Program-made: the position numbers and the translations under genes
Origin: Ceratothoa steindachneri
Lineage: Eukaryota > Arthropoda > Malacostraca > Isopoda > Cymothoidae
Direction of reading: 5' to 3'
DNA length: 64,000 nucleotides
NCBI GenBank assembly: GCA_963969495.1
Contig: OZ018320.1
Coordinates: 72,708,245 to 72,772,244 of the forward strand
In this document: positions 34,345 through 47,100 of the stretch, piece by piece
How the letters are laid out: the number at the start of each line of letters is the position of its first letter
Position numbering within the stretch: position 1 is the first letter of the stretch
The notes under the pieces: model-generated
Database searches by the model: none
What the model was told of the DNA's origin: nothing
Seen by the model: only the letters and a program-made list of their open reading frames with translations

Positions 34345-35850
34345 GGCCGGACGTTTCGGTTGTCAAACAGAGACCATCCATCAGTGACTAGGATATTGAA
34401 AGGGTACAAAAATACTATAATTTGGTGATGAAACAAACGATTAAAATATAATTAACATATGCAAAAAATCATTAGAAATAAAAGCAAACAAGTAAAGTAA
34501 AATTAACAGCTAAATAAGGATAATAACACACAACAAAGACATTATAAATTGATGATTACTTTATATATAATAATGATAAATCTACAATAAAAAATCGAAA
34601 TAGAAACGGAAACTGATATTTATCATGAGTCGGTGGAACCATTTGAACCGGGACTAGATTTGAAGTAACATTATAAACTAGGGCGGTGAGTTAGGTCTTT
34701 ATATACATAGTATTTAATTTGAAAGAATAAGTGTAATAAATAGTTTATATTAAGATTTAGTGATTTAATGAAGAGTGCTTCGAGAATTTGTAAGTCTAAA
34801 GAATTGGTAGCAGAAGATAGGACAGAAAAAGTCTGAATAGATAGATGGTCATATTTTCCTGAATGTTCTCATATTAAGAATATTTGAAGGCCTGTCTGAT
34901 CGACGTAAAGACTTTGGCAGATCGAACAAGTAAAATTGTAGATGACACATGATCGCAAGCAATTCGGAAGAGACTCTTTGTGACGAAAAGTAGAGTAAAG
35001 AGAGCGAGAATTAGAGTTTCTTTAAACAAATTTACGTTCTGAAAGTAATTTTTGTGAGTATCAGTTAGGATTTGCTTTTAACTGTTGTTAATGGAGATTT
35101 ATTTTTTTACCAGATATGTGGGAAGAAAACTTGGAGTGAGTTTATCAAAAAAAGTATTCAGGGTAATAGCTAAAGTAAAAGAAATCTCTTAAATATTGCA
35201 GTTCATTATCAAATGAGCACCAATTTGAGAAAATTTGATAAGACTTGAAGACTCGACTCTTAATAGTCAGTAGTGACTAACTTGAATTGATGAGAAGTGC
35301 TGCTAAGAAAACGGGTTCGTAATTTTATTGGTATTGGTTTAGTATTAAATTGCGTATTAAAAGTTGATCCAACTCTAGTGACATTAATGTCCAGAAATGC
35401 AATTTTGTTGATACTTTCCTTTTCCATTTAAAACCTTATAAAGGTCGTTATTTGTTAATACTCGTATAATTTAAAATGAAGGGGCATGGCTCGTGTGCTT
35501 GAAAATAAGGAACCAGTCGTCGACATATCGTCTGAAGACAACGGATTTAAATTCCAAAGTTCAAAATTTTCTAACTATATTTATCGTGATGGGATAAAAA
35601 ACTATTTGCAAAGAAAGGACCCTAAGGAGCGCCCATTGCCATACCCTCATGTTGAAAATATAGGTCTTTATTAGAGAAGAATATAGTATCTCCTACAGCT
35701 AGCTTTAAAAGTTTTAAAAATAGAGATTTATATAGACTTAAAATATCCATTTGGTTTTCATGGAGAAAATCTGTGATTATATTGCCTGGTTCATGAATAG
35801 GTACACTAGTGAAGATGGACTTTATGTCACTTGAAGCCATAAAAGAGTCT
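34345..35850 (-). pseudogene. Penelope-like element: RT and GIY-YIG endonuclease
   Basis: On the minus strand from 35840: MASSDIKSIFTSVPIHEP, LLKLAVGDTIFF, then YFQHEGMAMGAP and GPFFANSFLS. After a frame change comes VVFRRYVDDWFLIFKHTSH at 35540-35480, the RT catalytic YVDD box with both Asp. Further down, about 34970-34880, a GIY-YIG relic reads VIYNFTCSICQSLYVDQTG with EHSG beyond. The normal Gly of YIG is Asp here, so the nuclease is probably dead. The 3' end near 34350 has GTTTGACAACCGAAACGTCC. Many stops; the N-terminal RT part is missing. Confidence 0.75.
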
Positions 35851-38800
35851 TTTAAAATTAAGTTGAGTCAAAGATTTTGAAAAGCTCAGAGGAATCCTGC
35901 TTGGTTATACATTATAAGAAAGAAGATCAATGATAAGAACTAAATCTTTATAGATATATATTTTCTCCATTTTTTTGCAGAAATTAAATAACAAATCATG
36001 AAAAAAAACTGATTATTTTAAGGAATATAAAAATTGAAGATAAAACAAAAAAAAATCTCCTTTTCTATAAATTTTTCATAATATTCTTTAAAACTCACTC
36101 ATAAGTGTCGCAATTTTGCTAAGAATTTTATGATAACTCGAGTTTTATTGAAAAATCTGAAGGTTGCTGGTAAATAAAATAGCATAAATTTCTTACCATT
36201 TTGCTTTTCTTGGATGCGAGAATTATCTGGCAAATAGAATCCGCCTGAATAAAAATTCTTTCGAGGGTTTTCGTAAACAAAGGTGGGCCAGATGTCTTCC
36301 CGCTTCAGAGGAATACTTTTTAATATTCATCCGATCCTGTTTTGCACTCTCGCCGATGCGAAGATGAGAAAATGCATTGGTGCTGGAATGCGAAATGAAA
36401 GCATTCGTGGTTTTAGCCACAGAAATTTTCCTAGAAAAAGATTTTAAATTCATATCTTTAAATAATTGAGCTTTTTGCTATGCAGGTGTTCTCCGGATAT
36501 CTTTGAATGTGTCATTTGTGATACCTAAAGTATAACACGGCTGATATTTTCTGCCATGTTTTTTTCCGGAAGGGATATACATACAATATAATTAAAGGAG
36601 CCTTCAGGAAATGGAGAAGAAATACGCAGTTGTGGATCCTCACTCTTTCCCTTTTCTTTGTTTTAGTTTATATTTGCTTATCTTTTTTTATTCGGCTGTA
36701 TAGCTTATTACGGGTTGCTATATTCCCGAACAGGTATTGGGGTCCCTCGATAACAAAAAATCATTTGTTTTCCTAATTCCTATTCATGGGAATACCGAGA
36801 TCAAAAATCACTCAGTGTCTCAGTCACGGACGAGTCTGAGTTCAAAGGATTCCTTCCTTTAAAGAGGGATGGAAGATTTCACGAAGCTGGTTTCTCATTC
36901 ATTCCCTCCAACATTTCGGAAATTTTTCGTTCTCTGAGGCGGTGTAGTTTCTATCTATGTTAGTCATGGACAAATTGAAAGAATGATTAAAAAACAAAAT
37001 AGTTAATAACAATGAGAAATCTTGCTCCAAAGAGGTAAGAGTACGCTGACTACGAGCCCATTGGCACATCAAAAACTTTATTGGCCCAAATACTTATTAC
37101 TAAGGTAAAGGTGGAAAATAGCAAGGTAATAGGGAAGAAAAAGATGGCTAAGAATCAATTTAAATAAACCCGGGACAAAAATAATTTCTTCATTACCTGC
37201 GTCAACATTTTACTCTGAAAAGGTTTATGTGAAAAGATGATATATTGGGGCCTGGACTGAGACGATCTCCCGATGCAAATTTGTCGTCACGTCGTCGAGA
37301 GGCAAAAAAATGATGATAAGGGCTTTTATGCCATTTCCCCTTGACTTCGGAGCACTACATCCTTTATTTTTTCCAATTTACTTGTACTTAAGTTGCCCCG
37401 GCTAATGTCCTTCCCTTAGGCTGGCATTGTCGACCAACTCCTTCTAACAGACGGGGTTTTCTCTCTCATTCCGTGTATTTCTGTGTTTTGTTTCATTTGT
37501 ACTTGTGTCAGGCGTGATGTGTATGTATTGAACTGCGTTTGGTTCTTTGTGTCAGCCGGAGCAGATATCTGTGGCGGTGTAGAGAAAGTAAGGTATTATC
37601 CTACATAAACAAATTCACTAAAGAAAAAGTTTGAAGTGACATAAATAGAACCTTAAAATGATGTATATATTTACAAACCTCAATATACTTTGTGTATGCC
37701 TCATAAATAGAACGTAACACTAGATTTATTAAATTTAGTCAAAACACCTAAGTTTATATTAATATTTACAACACGGAATCAACTCTGAACGCAGACGCGT
37801 TTAAATTGGGAAAGTCAATTAAATAAGACAACGCCCGAACGAAGGGAAATAGAATCGCTAATGCGTAGATAACCGGATGGAGGAAAAGGACGCAAAAGAA
37901 TGGAAGACCTCCCGCATTCTTCCTTTCTCCTCCTGTCGTAAGAGGGCAATTTTACGGTTGCTTAGTTCTAAGCAAACCTAGGATAGTTTAATAAATTTTC
38001 GCATAATTTTGTTACAGTCATCCAGGCCGATGCGGTATTCATGTGTTTAGTTGTGGGTGGTAGCCGCACCGGAGCCTTGGCAGGAGACCCTTTCGTGACG
38101 CGGTAAAGACGGTTCTTCTGGGCTAATTTCTTGTGAAATGATGTTAAGGAGGTGATTTGAATCAATAGATTGGATGTTTGGCTGTGTCATGCGTGTGCAT
38201 ATTGTTTTATATATCATGGAGTATGGAGGAACTACTGTTTGAAGTGTGGACGATGGATTCTTTGGATTGCCCGAATGTTGTTCATGTGAGAGCGCGGAGT
38301 GTGTTTATTTTTGCATTAATTTTGTTCATTGTGTTTCGTAATCATATGTCCAGCGTAACAGCAAGCACTATGTTGGTGTTCTATTTAAAGGGTGTTGCGG
38401 TCGATAGAATGAAGGGTGTCTGTGTGTGTTTGCTGTGCTGCACTGGGTTATGAAGAGGGTAATAGAGGATTTTTAACGCGAGACGGTCACTAAATTGTCT
38501 TTCTGCCAGCATTCGAATCTTGTGACGCAAAGTTGGAAAGTTGCTTTGAGGGAGAGTAAAGATGGTAATATCATCTTTAGAGCTATAGCGTGTGATTTTA
38601 GTATGCCTGGAAGAGATGTAATGGAGGAAGTGATTGAAAAGGGTAAGGGGATAGTAAGCTCCCTGTACAGTTTAATTCTTCATATATTAACAAGTTTGAT
38701 ATGATTATAACGGTGTAATGAGAGTTGTGCCTTGCCTCTTCTAATTTTATTTTCCTGTCTTCTAACAGACAAACCCCCTGGCCACTCTATGGTGTAAAAA

Positions 38801-38884
38801 CTCCCAATTAAGACTTATATAGCCTGCCCCCCCCACTCCCCAAAAATAGGACATCAGAAAAACGCGTCGTATAATCGCAGACAT
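35851..38884. other. Unassigned 3-kb stretch
   Basis: It holds open frames at 36223-36453 (-, SFSRKISVAKTTNAFISHSS), 37968-38165 (-) and 38178-38453 and 38495-38704 (+). None carries a motif that I recognise. Base composition is mostly AT-rich. A Cys-rich hydrophobic frame at 38178 could be coincidental. No repeat ends were identified. Confidence 0.3.
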
Positions 38885-39700
38885 TTTTTTAAAGATTTCG
38901 TACGCCACATAGGAAAAAGTGATCGGCCTTCAAATAACCAAGAACGGATACAATGCACAATACAGCCGAGAAGTTTACCGGGGCAAAAAGAGCCCTCTTC
39001 AATCTTTATAGATTTAGAGGCCTCTCCGTGGTTAACAAAAGAAAACTTTACCTCGCTCTCGAACGACCAATGTTAACCTACCCATTAATTCCAATCCATT
39101 CATTATCCAAGACTAAAGCAAACCAAATGAAAAGAGTACAAAACCAAACGACCCAATTTATAACCACCACACCCAGATCAGAAACCATCTCATCTCGAGA
39201 ACATCACCTAAGAACCAATCGGAAACCGTTAAATCAATTCCTACAAGAATGCGTCCAAAAAAAGGGACAAAATAGAAGAAAACTTCACAAATGAAGTTTT
39301 TAATAATATAAAACCAACCCTCAAAGAAAACAGAGAGTTGAACTACAAACAAAAATTTAAAAGTAGCAAAGTGAAGACTCAAGAAGAAACCGAATTGATC
39401 TACAGCTAAGAAAATTAAATCAAGAAAACTTCAAAAACAAAAGTAACGCAAGAACACACAAATACAAACAAAAAAACGTGAAGGAAATAAATGGATGACT
39501 CAGGTATTCTATTAAAAAATGGCGGATGAGCACAGGCTGAGAACAAAGGCTTGGATGCTGAAAAATAAAATCATAATATCATCAAACGTAACACAAATAA
39601 AAGCAGAGGAAAAATGACAGCGTTTGCCAGGCAAACTGGCACAATCTATCATCGACATATCATTATTATTCTTATCTGCATCCCTCCCATTCACCTTGGC
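38885..39700 (+). pseudogene. LINE-A copy 3, RT C-terminus and 3' UTR
   Basis: It starts with KVIGLQITKNGYNAQYS, shifts frame, then reads AKRALFNLYRFRGLSVVNKR (open 38953-39294), MKRVQNQTTQFITTTPRS and NRRKLHK. The 3' UTR has GCCAGGCAAACTGGCACA at 39627-39644, a 5-6 bp hairpin that also occurs in copy 4 near 61704-61721. The copy is 5'-truncated. Confidence 0.7.
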
Positions 39701-39885
39701 ATATTTATTTTATTGCCCAATATTTTAAACTCTTCCTCTTACTTCCCACGCACACATTTCACCAATGAAATCACCCCAAACTTTATTCCTTGAGGATCAC
39801 AATTGGAAATCCTCTAACGCAAAGGTAAAGGAGGCATACAGATCCGAAAATCAATGAATCTTACCGCCTCGCCTACAGTAAGACA

Positions 39886-39985
39886 CCCGTCTGAAGATGA
39901 CTGGAGGAAAGAGAAAGTTGGCTGCTAAATTTCATAACACTTTAAAAATAAAATTGTTCTCCATCGATTGATTTTTCATCTATTT
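39886..39985 (+). other. Possible LINE/PLE-type 3' terminus
   Basis: CCGTCTGAAGATGACTGGAG followed by AAAATAAAATTG resembles the tails at 3610 and 30345. It runs up to a (TA)n tract. Confidence 0.25.
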
Positions 39986-39986
39986 T

Positions 39987-39991
<5 letters not shown>

Positions 39992-40052
<61 letters not shown>
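39992..40052. repeat. (TA)n microsatellite
   Basis: About 60 bp of TA. Confidence 0.95.
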
Positions 40053-40055
<3 letters not shown>

Positions 40056-41366
40056 TAAAAAATTAGGTTACACAAATCTACCTCAATTGTTTTTCGGAAA
40101 CCCGCCTTGAAAATTTTCCGTAACTTAGTGAAAAACAAAGATAATAATTTAAATACCAAGCCTGACATAAGAGATGGAGTCAGTTTTTTATAGCAAGATG
40201 AATACGATAACAAAATAGCATTTTTGGGTGACTCGTCAAAATTCGAAAAGATGCATAGACCCGTGGAACAAATCCAATGCAATTAGAGGACAAAGTCAAT
40301 CGGTTCCTTAAAAGTCTAAAATTATTCTCAATTATCAGCTCTTATATTTATTCTATTTACATGTCACTGGTTCTGGATTAGCAAAGTTGTATTTTCTACC
40401 TAAAATAGATAAACCTAGTAACCCACTACCCCCGACATTAGGTTCTAATTGTTTGCCATCTTATAAACTTGGACAGCTTTAAACTTATTTAGTTCTTGCC
40501 AAAAGAAATTCCCTTCTTCAAATCTCTTTTTTAAAAATAATGTTTTCCCCCACCTACATCTTAAAAAAGTCCATCCGCACATTTTTAATGCAGTGTATCA
40601 GACAAACTATACTTCACACCAAGGAAAAATCCTCAATAAGTAACCATATTAGTGTAAAGCTGATATTTCCATAGAATATTTCACATTTTGGAAGTCATAC
40701 AAATGTCCCAATACTTTTTGAATTCAAGAAACTCTAAGCAAAACACCTCTCCCCCACTTTAAAAACTGGTTTATCATCGTCCCCCCCATCTTCTTTCTTG
40801 ATTTCACTGCCATAACAATCACAATCCACAATATGTCCATACACAGAAAAGTGATGGCATATTCCCATATTGCGTTATATTCAGGCTTTCTGAGACAAAA
40901 GTCTTGTGTTTTTTTATCCTTATATGTAAGCTATGTACATATAATTTAAATCAATAGTATAGCGTTTTTAGTTGTCCAATTCTAATTCTTATCCATTTTA
41001 GTAACTTTTAATTCATTTTTACCATCCTATCTTCTTGTAACTACTAATTTTAAATCTTTTGTACATTTTGACATTTTTATAGCTTAGAATGTGTCTCTTT
41101 GTTTATTTATTATTCAGAACGAAATTTGCCTTTCTCTTTTATTTTATTACTTGAAGTACAATTATATATATCATAATTTAGAATCAGTTTTAACAGTTTC
41201 ACGATGTCATTTATATGGTTTCTTCTCATTTAAAACCTAATTTTAGCTTCGTTGTATATTACTTATAGGCCAAAGAGGATGACCATTAAAGTAATAACTC
41301 TCTAATTTTATTTGCCCTGGGATTTCTGCTCAAAATAAAATTCAATCTTTCTAAAGGCAATCCTCA

Positions 41367-41368
<2 letters not shown>
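40053..41368. other. Unassigned
   Basis: AT-rich. The open frame 40055-40282 (-) is unrecognised and no element ends are evident. Confidence 0.3.
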
Positions 41369-41405
<37 letters not shown>

Positions 41406-41411
41406 ATATAT

Positions 41412-41490
<79 letters not shown>
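41369..41490. repeat. (TA)n microsatellite, interrupted by CA units
   Basis: A TA tract with TTTTATATATACACACACA inside. It ends at the left TIR of the DD41D transposon. Confidence 0.95.
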
Positions 41491-41494
<4 letters not shown>

Positions 41495-41830
41495 GTCCCA
41501 GAAAAAAGTTAACCGTACTTTGAATTTGTATAACTCAAAACCTATTAGAGATTTTTGAGTCCTGCAAAACAAAACAAATTTACCAACTATTTATCTGTCG
41601 ATTCTGGTAATTTCATTAAATTCCCTTTTGTGATATTGATACACTAATGGCTTTAGTGGAGGCGATCAAAATTATGTTTGCGCAAAGAAGTAAAATAAGG
41701 AAACTTCGAAGTTTAAAATCAACAAATATATTTAAATCCATTTTTAACAAAAACACCTCTTCATATGAGTAATACAAATTCATTTTTTACTTTTCTAAGC
41801 ACCGTTTCCTTCCACATGTCCTCCATTTCT

Positions 41831-42876
41831 TTACGAGCACAGTTGCGCCTTTGATGGCATTGATTGAACAACTTTTAGGATTAACTTGTGATTTTCCTTA
41901 AGTCTATTGACTCCACGTGTGATACTATCTCTTAACTGGTTGATGCTTTGTGGTGGAGTAGAATACACTTTATTCTTTAGATATCGCCATAAGAAATAAT
42001 CGCACGGTGTTAAGTCAGGGGATCTTGGGGGCCATTCAATTGCATGATTTAGCACGCCAATGCGGTTGTCAAACGTTTCTCTTAGTTTTGTTCTTACAGC
42101 AAGCTGTCTATAAGCTGGTGCGCCGTCCTGAATCCACCAAAGTCTATTGAATTAATTGACATAAATCTGGCGGAGTTCCTGGAAGATCCTTTCGTTGATC
42201 ATGCTCAGGTAGGCAGCACCATCCAAGTTATTCTCGTAAAACAATGGGCCGACAAGATAGCCATTCCCGCATATTCCGATCCACAGAGACACTTTCTGCT
42301 GACAAATACGTGCGTCAAAGTTGAATGCTGGGGGGTGGGGGCGGGGAGGGGGGCAGCGGTGCATATTGCCGAATATTATGGCTAATTACCTTTCCATTTG
42401 TGAAAAAGGCTGCCTCGTCACCAATCACAATGTTTCCAAGAAACGAGCAGGTTTATGGAGAACCTATTTGACAAATTGTCTACGACGAGGAACATCAGTT
42501 TTAATAAGCTGGTTCTTGCATGCATCTTATAGGGATGCCATTTTAAGTCATGTTTATTAATGCGGTTAAATGATGACTTTAACAATTGTAACCCATTCTT
42601 TCTGAGTGATACATGTCAATTTTGAAGAAGCGTCATCTGAACATTTTAGATATTTTTTGTTGTTCTTATGGTTCTCATACGACCCGAACGACCTTTATTT
42701 AAATTTAAGCATGTTCCTTCATGTTGGTATTTGTGAACATTTTTCAAAATTGTGGGCTTGCTTGGTGGATACCTACCTGGAAAACGTTGTTCAAATGAAT
42801 CTTGTACTTGTTTAATACTGCCAGTCTTAATAAAGTTTGTGACCACAAATACGCGTTGATCTTTTGTTAACTGCAT
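41831..42876 (-). pseudogene. DD41D mariner transposase, broken
   Basis: A likely start at 42876 gives MQLTKDQRVFVVTNFIKTGS, then FEQRFPGRYPPSKPTILKNV and GRSGRMRTIRT (HTH region). The catalytic part has GDEAAFFTNGKVISHNIRQY with Asp 1 at 42417-42419. After a frameshift in a C/G-rich run near 42345 come QQKVSLWIGICGNGYLVGPL and, past a single in-frame TAA at 42152-42154, QDGAPAYRQL with Asp 2 at 42125-42127. EWPPRSPDLTPCDYFLW carries Asp 3 at 41999-42001. All three Asp are kept. One stop and at least one or two shifts inactivate it. Confidence 0.8.
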
Positions 42877-42977
42877 GATTAAAAAGGTTCTTTGGAAGTA
42901 ACCTTTTACACAGAAACGCTTTGATTTGCTTAGTAAGCAATAATGACGAGACCATACCACAGCGTGGCTGAAAAAGC

Positions 42978-43084
42978 ACTGTAAAATAGCCTAGGCTTTG
43001 CTTGAAGAATGGCACAGTTGCCTAGGCTACCTAGGCTCCCTACGCTTCTCTTGAAAGTGCACCGTGGCCAAGCATACCTAGGCT
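42978..43084. repeat. Degenerate ~45-bp tandem repeat with CCTAGGCT cores
   Basis: CCTAGGCT occurs at 42990, 43021, 43030 and 43077. Units start CACTGT, CACAGT and CACCGT and share a CTTGAA block. The stretch sits between the transposase start and the right TIR arm of the DD41D element. Confidence 0.6.
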
Positions 43085-43299
43085 TAGTTTCATTATTTTA
43101 TTTCCTTGCGCAAACATATTTTTGATAGCCTCCACTAAACCCATTAGTGTATCAATATCATAAAATGGAATTTAATAAATTTCCAGAATCGACAGATAAA
43201 TAGTTGTTAAATGAAACACCTTTGGCAGGATCCAAAAATCTCCAATAGTGTTTGAGTTATACTAATTCAAAGTACGGTTAACTTTTTTCTGGGACACCC

Positions 43300-43464
<165 letters not shown>

Positions 43465-43924
43465 CAGGAAAGAGATAAAACGACTGCATTTTATTACTTT
43501 CGACTTTTACTTCAGTTCCTTCCCGAAAGATACAAGAAACACGAGGAAAACAAAGGTAGAAATGAATAGCAAAAGTTCCGTCTATTTAGAGATCGGACCA
43601 AAACCACAGAATAACATTTTTTTTCCACTTTTCTTTTCTGCCGACCACCATCTGACATACGTCTTCTACTAACTTACGCTCACTGACTCTCAAATGTGAC
43701 ATTGCTTTTGCTTTTCATCTCATTTTTTTCTACAGCCAACCTTATTTTTTATGAGTCATCGCTAAATTGTACCCAATTATAGGGATTTCCACTAATAAGT
43801 TTACATCAATACAAAGAACAAAACATACACTAGACTACATAAACATAAAACAGCTTCACATACATGGGTTTATTTACATCAATTAAGATCCGTTGCTTTT
43901 AGAATAAGTTTTCATTTATAAGAT

Positions 43925-44160
43925 TTTCAGTTGTGCTTAATTTCCAGACATTCTCCTATAGTACTGTGATAGTACTCAACCAACATGTGAGTGTTTCACC
44001 TTACTTGGTTTTGCTCTTCCGTAGCTTTTATATTTTGGTGGAATCTTTCACTTTGTTCCCCACTTCCATCGCCAAAATGTTTAAGACAGTTATCGAGTTT
44101 ACTGTTGAGAAAGTGAAATTTAAAGCTTATGCTGCAACCCAGACCATGAAAAGGTTGAAA
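43925..44160 (-). pseudogene. Fragment of an unnamed ORF recurrent in arthropods
   Basis: One minus frame reads LGCSISFKFHFLNSKLDN, then LKHFGDGSGEQSERFHQNIK and, after a TGA, NTHMLVEYYH. The core pattern (GC.(M/I)S.K.HFL, then GEQ.ERFHQ(D/N)I, then a ML/Y region) matches a family of uncharacterised proteins, often multi-copy, that I recall from arthropod genomes. Its function is unknown to me. The plus-strand frame 43933-44397 is the antisense shadow. Upstream minus-strand pieces at 44590-45104 (an acidic stretch, then LDQKVIVNMAYNEMVAF) might belong to the same unit. Confidence 0.45.
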
Positions 44161-47100
44161 CAATGTTTCATTTGTGTATATGTATGTGTGTGTGGCCGCA
44201 TGGGAAACCAGTTATTCGCTTGCCTTTCTTATGCTTTTCCTAATAAATGTACAGTTATTTCTCTATTTTATATTGGTTTACTACTTACGAGTATTGTGCG
44301 GCATATTAGTTCATTAATTAATGTGTGTGCTCAATTTCAGGATTTCATAGATCCACCGAGCACCCATTTGTGGGGTTTCCTGACTGGGTCTACCTAACCT
44401 GCAATTCGGGTGCCTAGGCCTACTTTCCTTGCACTCTGGATGCCACAAAAGTACTGTAAAAACATTTTTTTCTTTTTTACGCTATTAAGTTAATTTAGTA
44501 CTATGTTAGAGGAAATCCTATTCATTCATTCGAAAAGCTAACAATTTTGATGATTCTTTTGAGAATTTATATCTCTTAATAATTCATTCGATTTAATCTG
44601 AATAAAGCATTGAGGTCTTGAGGTTGAATCAGATTCTTCAAATTCAGCACCAAACTCCTGTTTTTCACCATCGCTTATCATCTCCTCCTCGTCCTCAAGT
44701 GAAGGAATCTCTTGACAAACTGGTGCATATATTTTTTACTTGAATGAGTCAATGGGCAGATTGCAAAATTCCTGCCTGGGTAAGCAGTTTTTGTTTATTT
44801 AACAGTCAAATATGTTAAGAAGATACTCAGAGGCTTTTGAATTATGGCCAGGGCCTATGAGACGTGGTTTAGCCAGTACATCGGTCCTGGGCACAGAGAG
44901 ACAAGAAGGAGTTCGTGAATTTATGTTTTTATTAGATTCATTTTTGTTAATTTCAACGGTTTTCCATTTATTAAAAAAATAAAACAAGAACTGGAAAGCC
45001 ACCATTTCATTATATGCCATGTTTACTATGACCTTTTGATCCAAATTTAAAGTTCTTTTTGGAAACCAATCATTTAGAATGAATATTTTGTAATCTAAAC
45101 GCACTAGATATAATGAAGATTTTGTAATATAAATGAAACATTTACTATCAGGACTTAGAGCAAATATTTGTAAAATCCGAAGTGAAACATTTTGAATGGC
45201 TAAATTCTACAGTAGTATCAAAAGAAAGATCTTTTAACGAATTCAAACATATTAAAAACTGTTGAAGATCTACTATGTCTCAAAGCAAGTTTCCTCAAAG
45301 TTTTTTTGTAAGTTTTGTAACAAAAATATTCATTATATTTTTTTATAGTAGTAGGCCATTAACCTTTTTTGAATATAAAAAAACTTGTTGCCTTAACTGA
45401 TCATGCTCCTCGTGGCTTTGTATAAAGTATATTGCTTTCATAATCTTGCCCTAAAATCTCTGCATTTTTCTACAAAGGCCTATTTGGAGCTTGAAAAGAG
45501 CCCACTTCCCTTTTCCCCGCGGTCCGAACGCAGTTTTGTTCTGCCCTGCAAAAACTGTCTCGGAGGTCCTTCCAGACAATGGCCATATTACTCTTTACTA
45601 AGCTACTATGATGTCAATAAGCGATTGAGACGTCATCATTCTCTTCTTGAGATAATATCCACAGGAATACTTGAAAATTCTATAATAACCATAATTTAAG
45701 CAAGAATTTGAACTTTCCTTCAAGATACTTTGATAAAGAAAAATGAACTCGAAATTTTCGTCCTACAACACATGCCATGATGTTCCATATCTTCTAAATC
45801 AACATGAGCACCATGCTGTTATTGTGGAAGTCTAAAAACCACTTACATTAGTGTACGCAGAGATGCCCCGACACAAGCTGCCCGTCCCTCCCGTATTCCA
45901 AATTCACCCTTCGCCCCTTTTCGCACCTTTGAGACAACCAAATTCGAGACGGCCGTTCAGGAAAATGTCTGCCGCTAAAAGACACCTGCTAGCCGACGAA
46001 GGTCTGTGTTTTCGCACCGTCGTAAACTGCGACGTGGGGCGAAGGTATGAAAGATTTACTCTGTCTGGCAGCAGATGAAAAGGTCTTTCACGCAGCGATA
46101 CGGATTTTATGAGAATTCGGTGCTCTCTCTCGATTTCTGCTCGTGAGGGAAATAAAAGGGAAACTTTTCCCTGGAGTCAGGCAGAAGATCTTGGAACTAC
46201 GTTGTGAGGAGAGCTCGTCTCACAATAGAAACAGTTCGCCCGTTGTAAGAAAGAAACTTCGGGGAATTTGTGTGTTGCCGTAACGGTACTTGTAGATGCC
46301 AAACTTCTCGCAGACCCCCTCCCCCCATCCTTCAGAGTCTGAGGTTACACAGGACCTCCCTCTGCGGATTACCCTAGACGTAGATAGGTAATCGGTTTTG
46401 GCTACCTACTCCAGAAGCCGAATAATCGGACAGTCACTTCAAGGAAGAAGAATTCCGATTTGAGCCACAGTTTGGCTCGCCTTCGTGATCCGGCATAGGA
46501 TCAGTATATAGCCGGTCTAGGATTACCTTCTTATTCGGTAATCTCAGACGGCCGGACTAAGTGAGATCATCGTCACCAGAAGAAGATCTTCACCGTCATT
46601 CTCAAAACTACTTACGAACTCAAAAGTATCGTTAAAGTGAAATATCCCCTCCCCTAACTTCACCAGTTTATCCATTAACTAGAATTCCCATCCCGAGCCC
46701 ATAACCTCGAGTATTAGAAGTGACTAATTCAGTGTTTAATTCAATAATATTATTCCATTCATTCTGTCGGATGCCATTAAGACGCAGGCATCCTAGTGAG
46801 TAATTTTCAAATATAATCCCCACGACATTATGTAGACTTACTTATTCAGTGTAAAGATTAATTATATTTATAACTATATACGCTGTTGCATATTTCTGAT
46901 TCATGTACATTGAAGATTATTTTTGTATCTGTGTGTTTAACTATTTTGGACGATCCTTTGGCAATTAATAAGCAATCCACTTGGCTTAAATCTCAATATT
47001 ACACCGGTCCACTCATGACTGGCTTTTACTGAGTGGGGACACCCTCAGGGGATCATTATCTTAATTTTGATCGAAAGGGAAGCACCGGGGTTATTCTTAT

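Noticed and set aside
43933..44397. 154-codon plus-strand frame
   Set aside because: The minus strand carries the recognisable GEQSERFHQ frame; this is probably its shadow.
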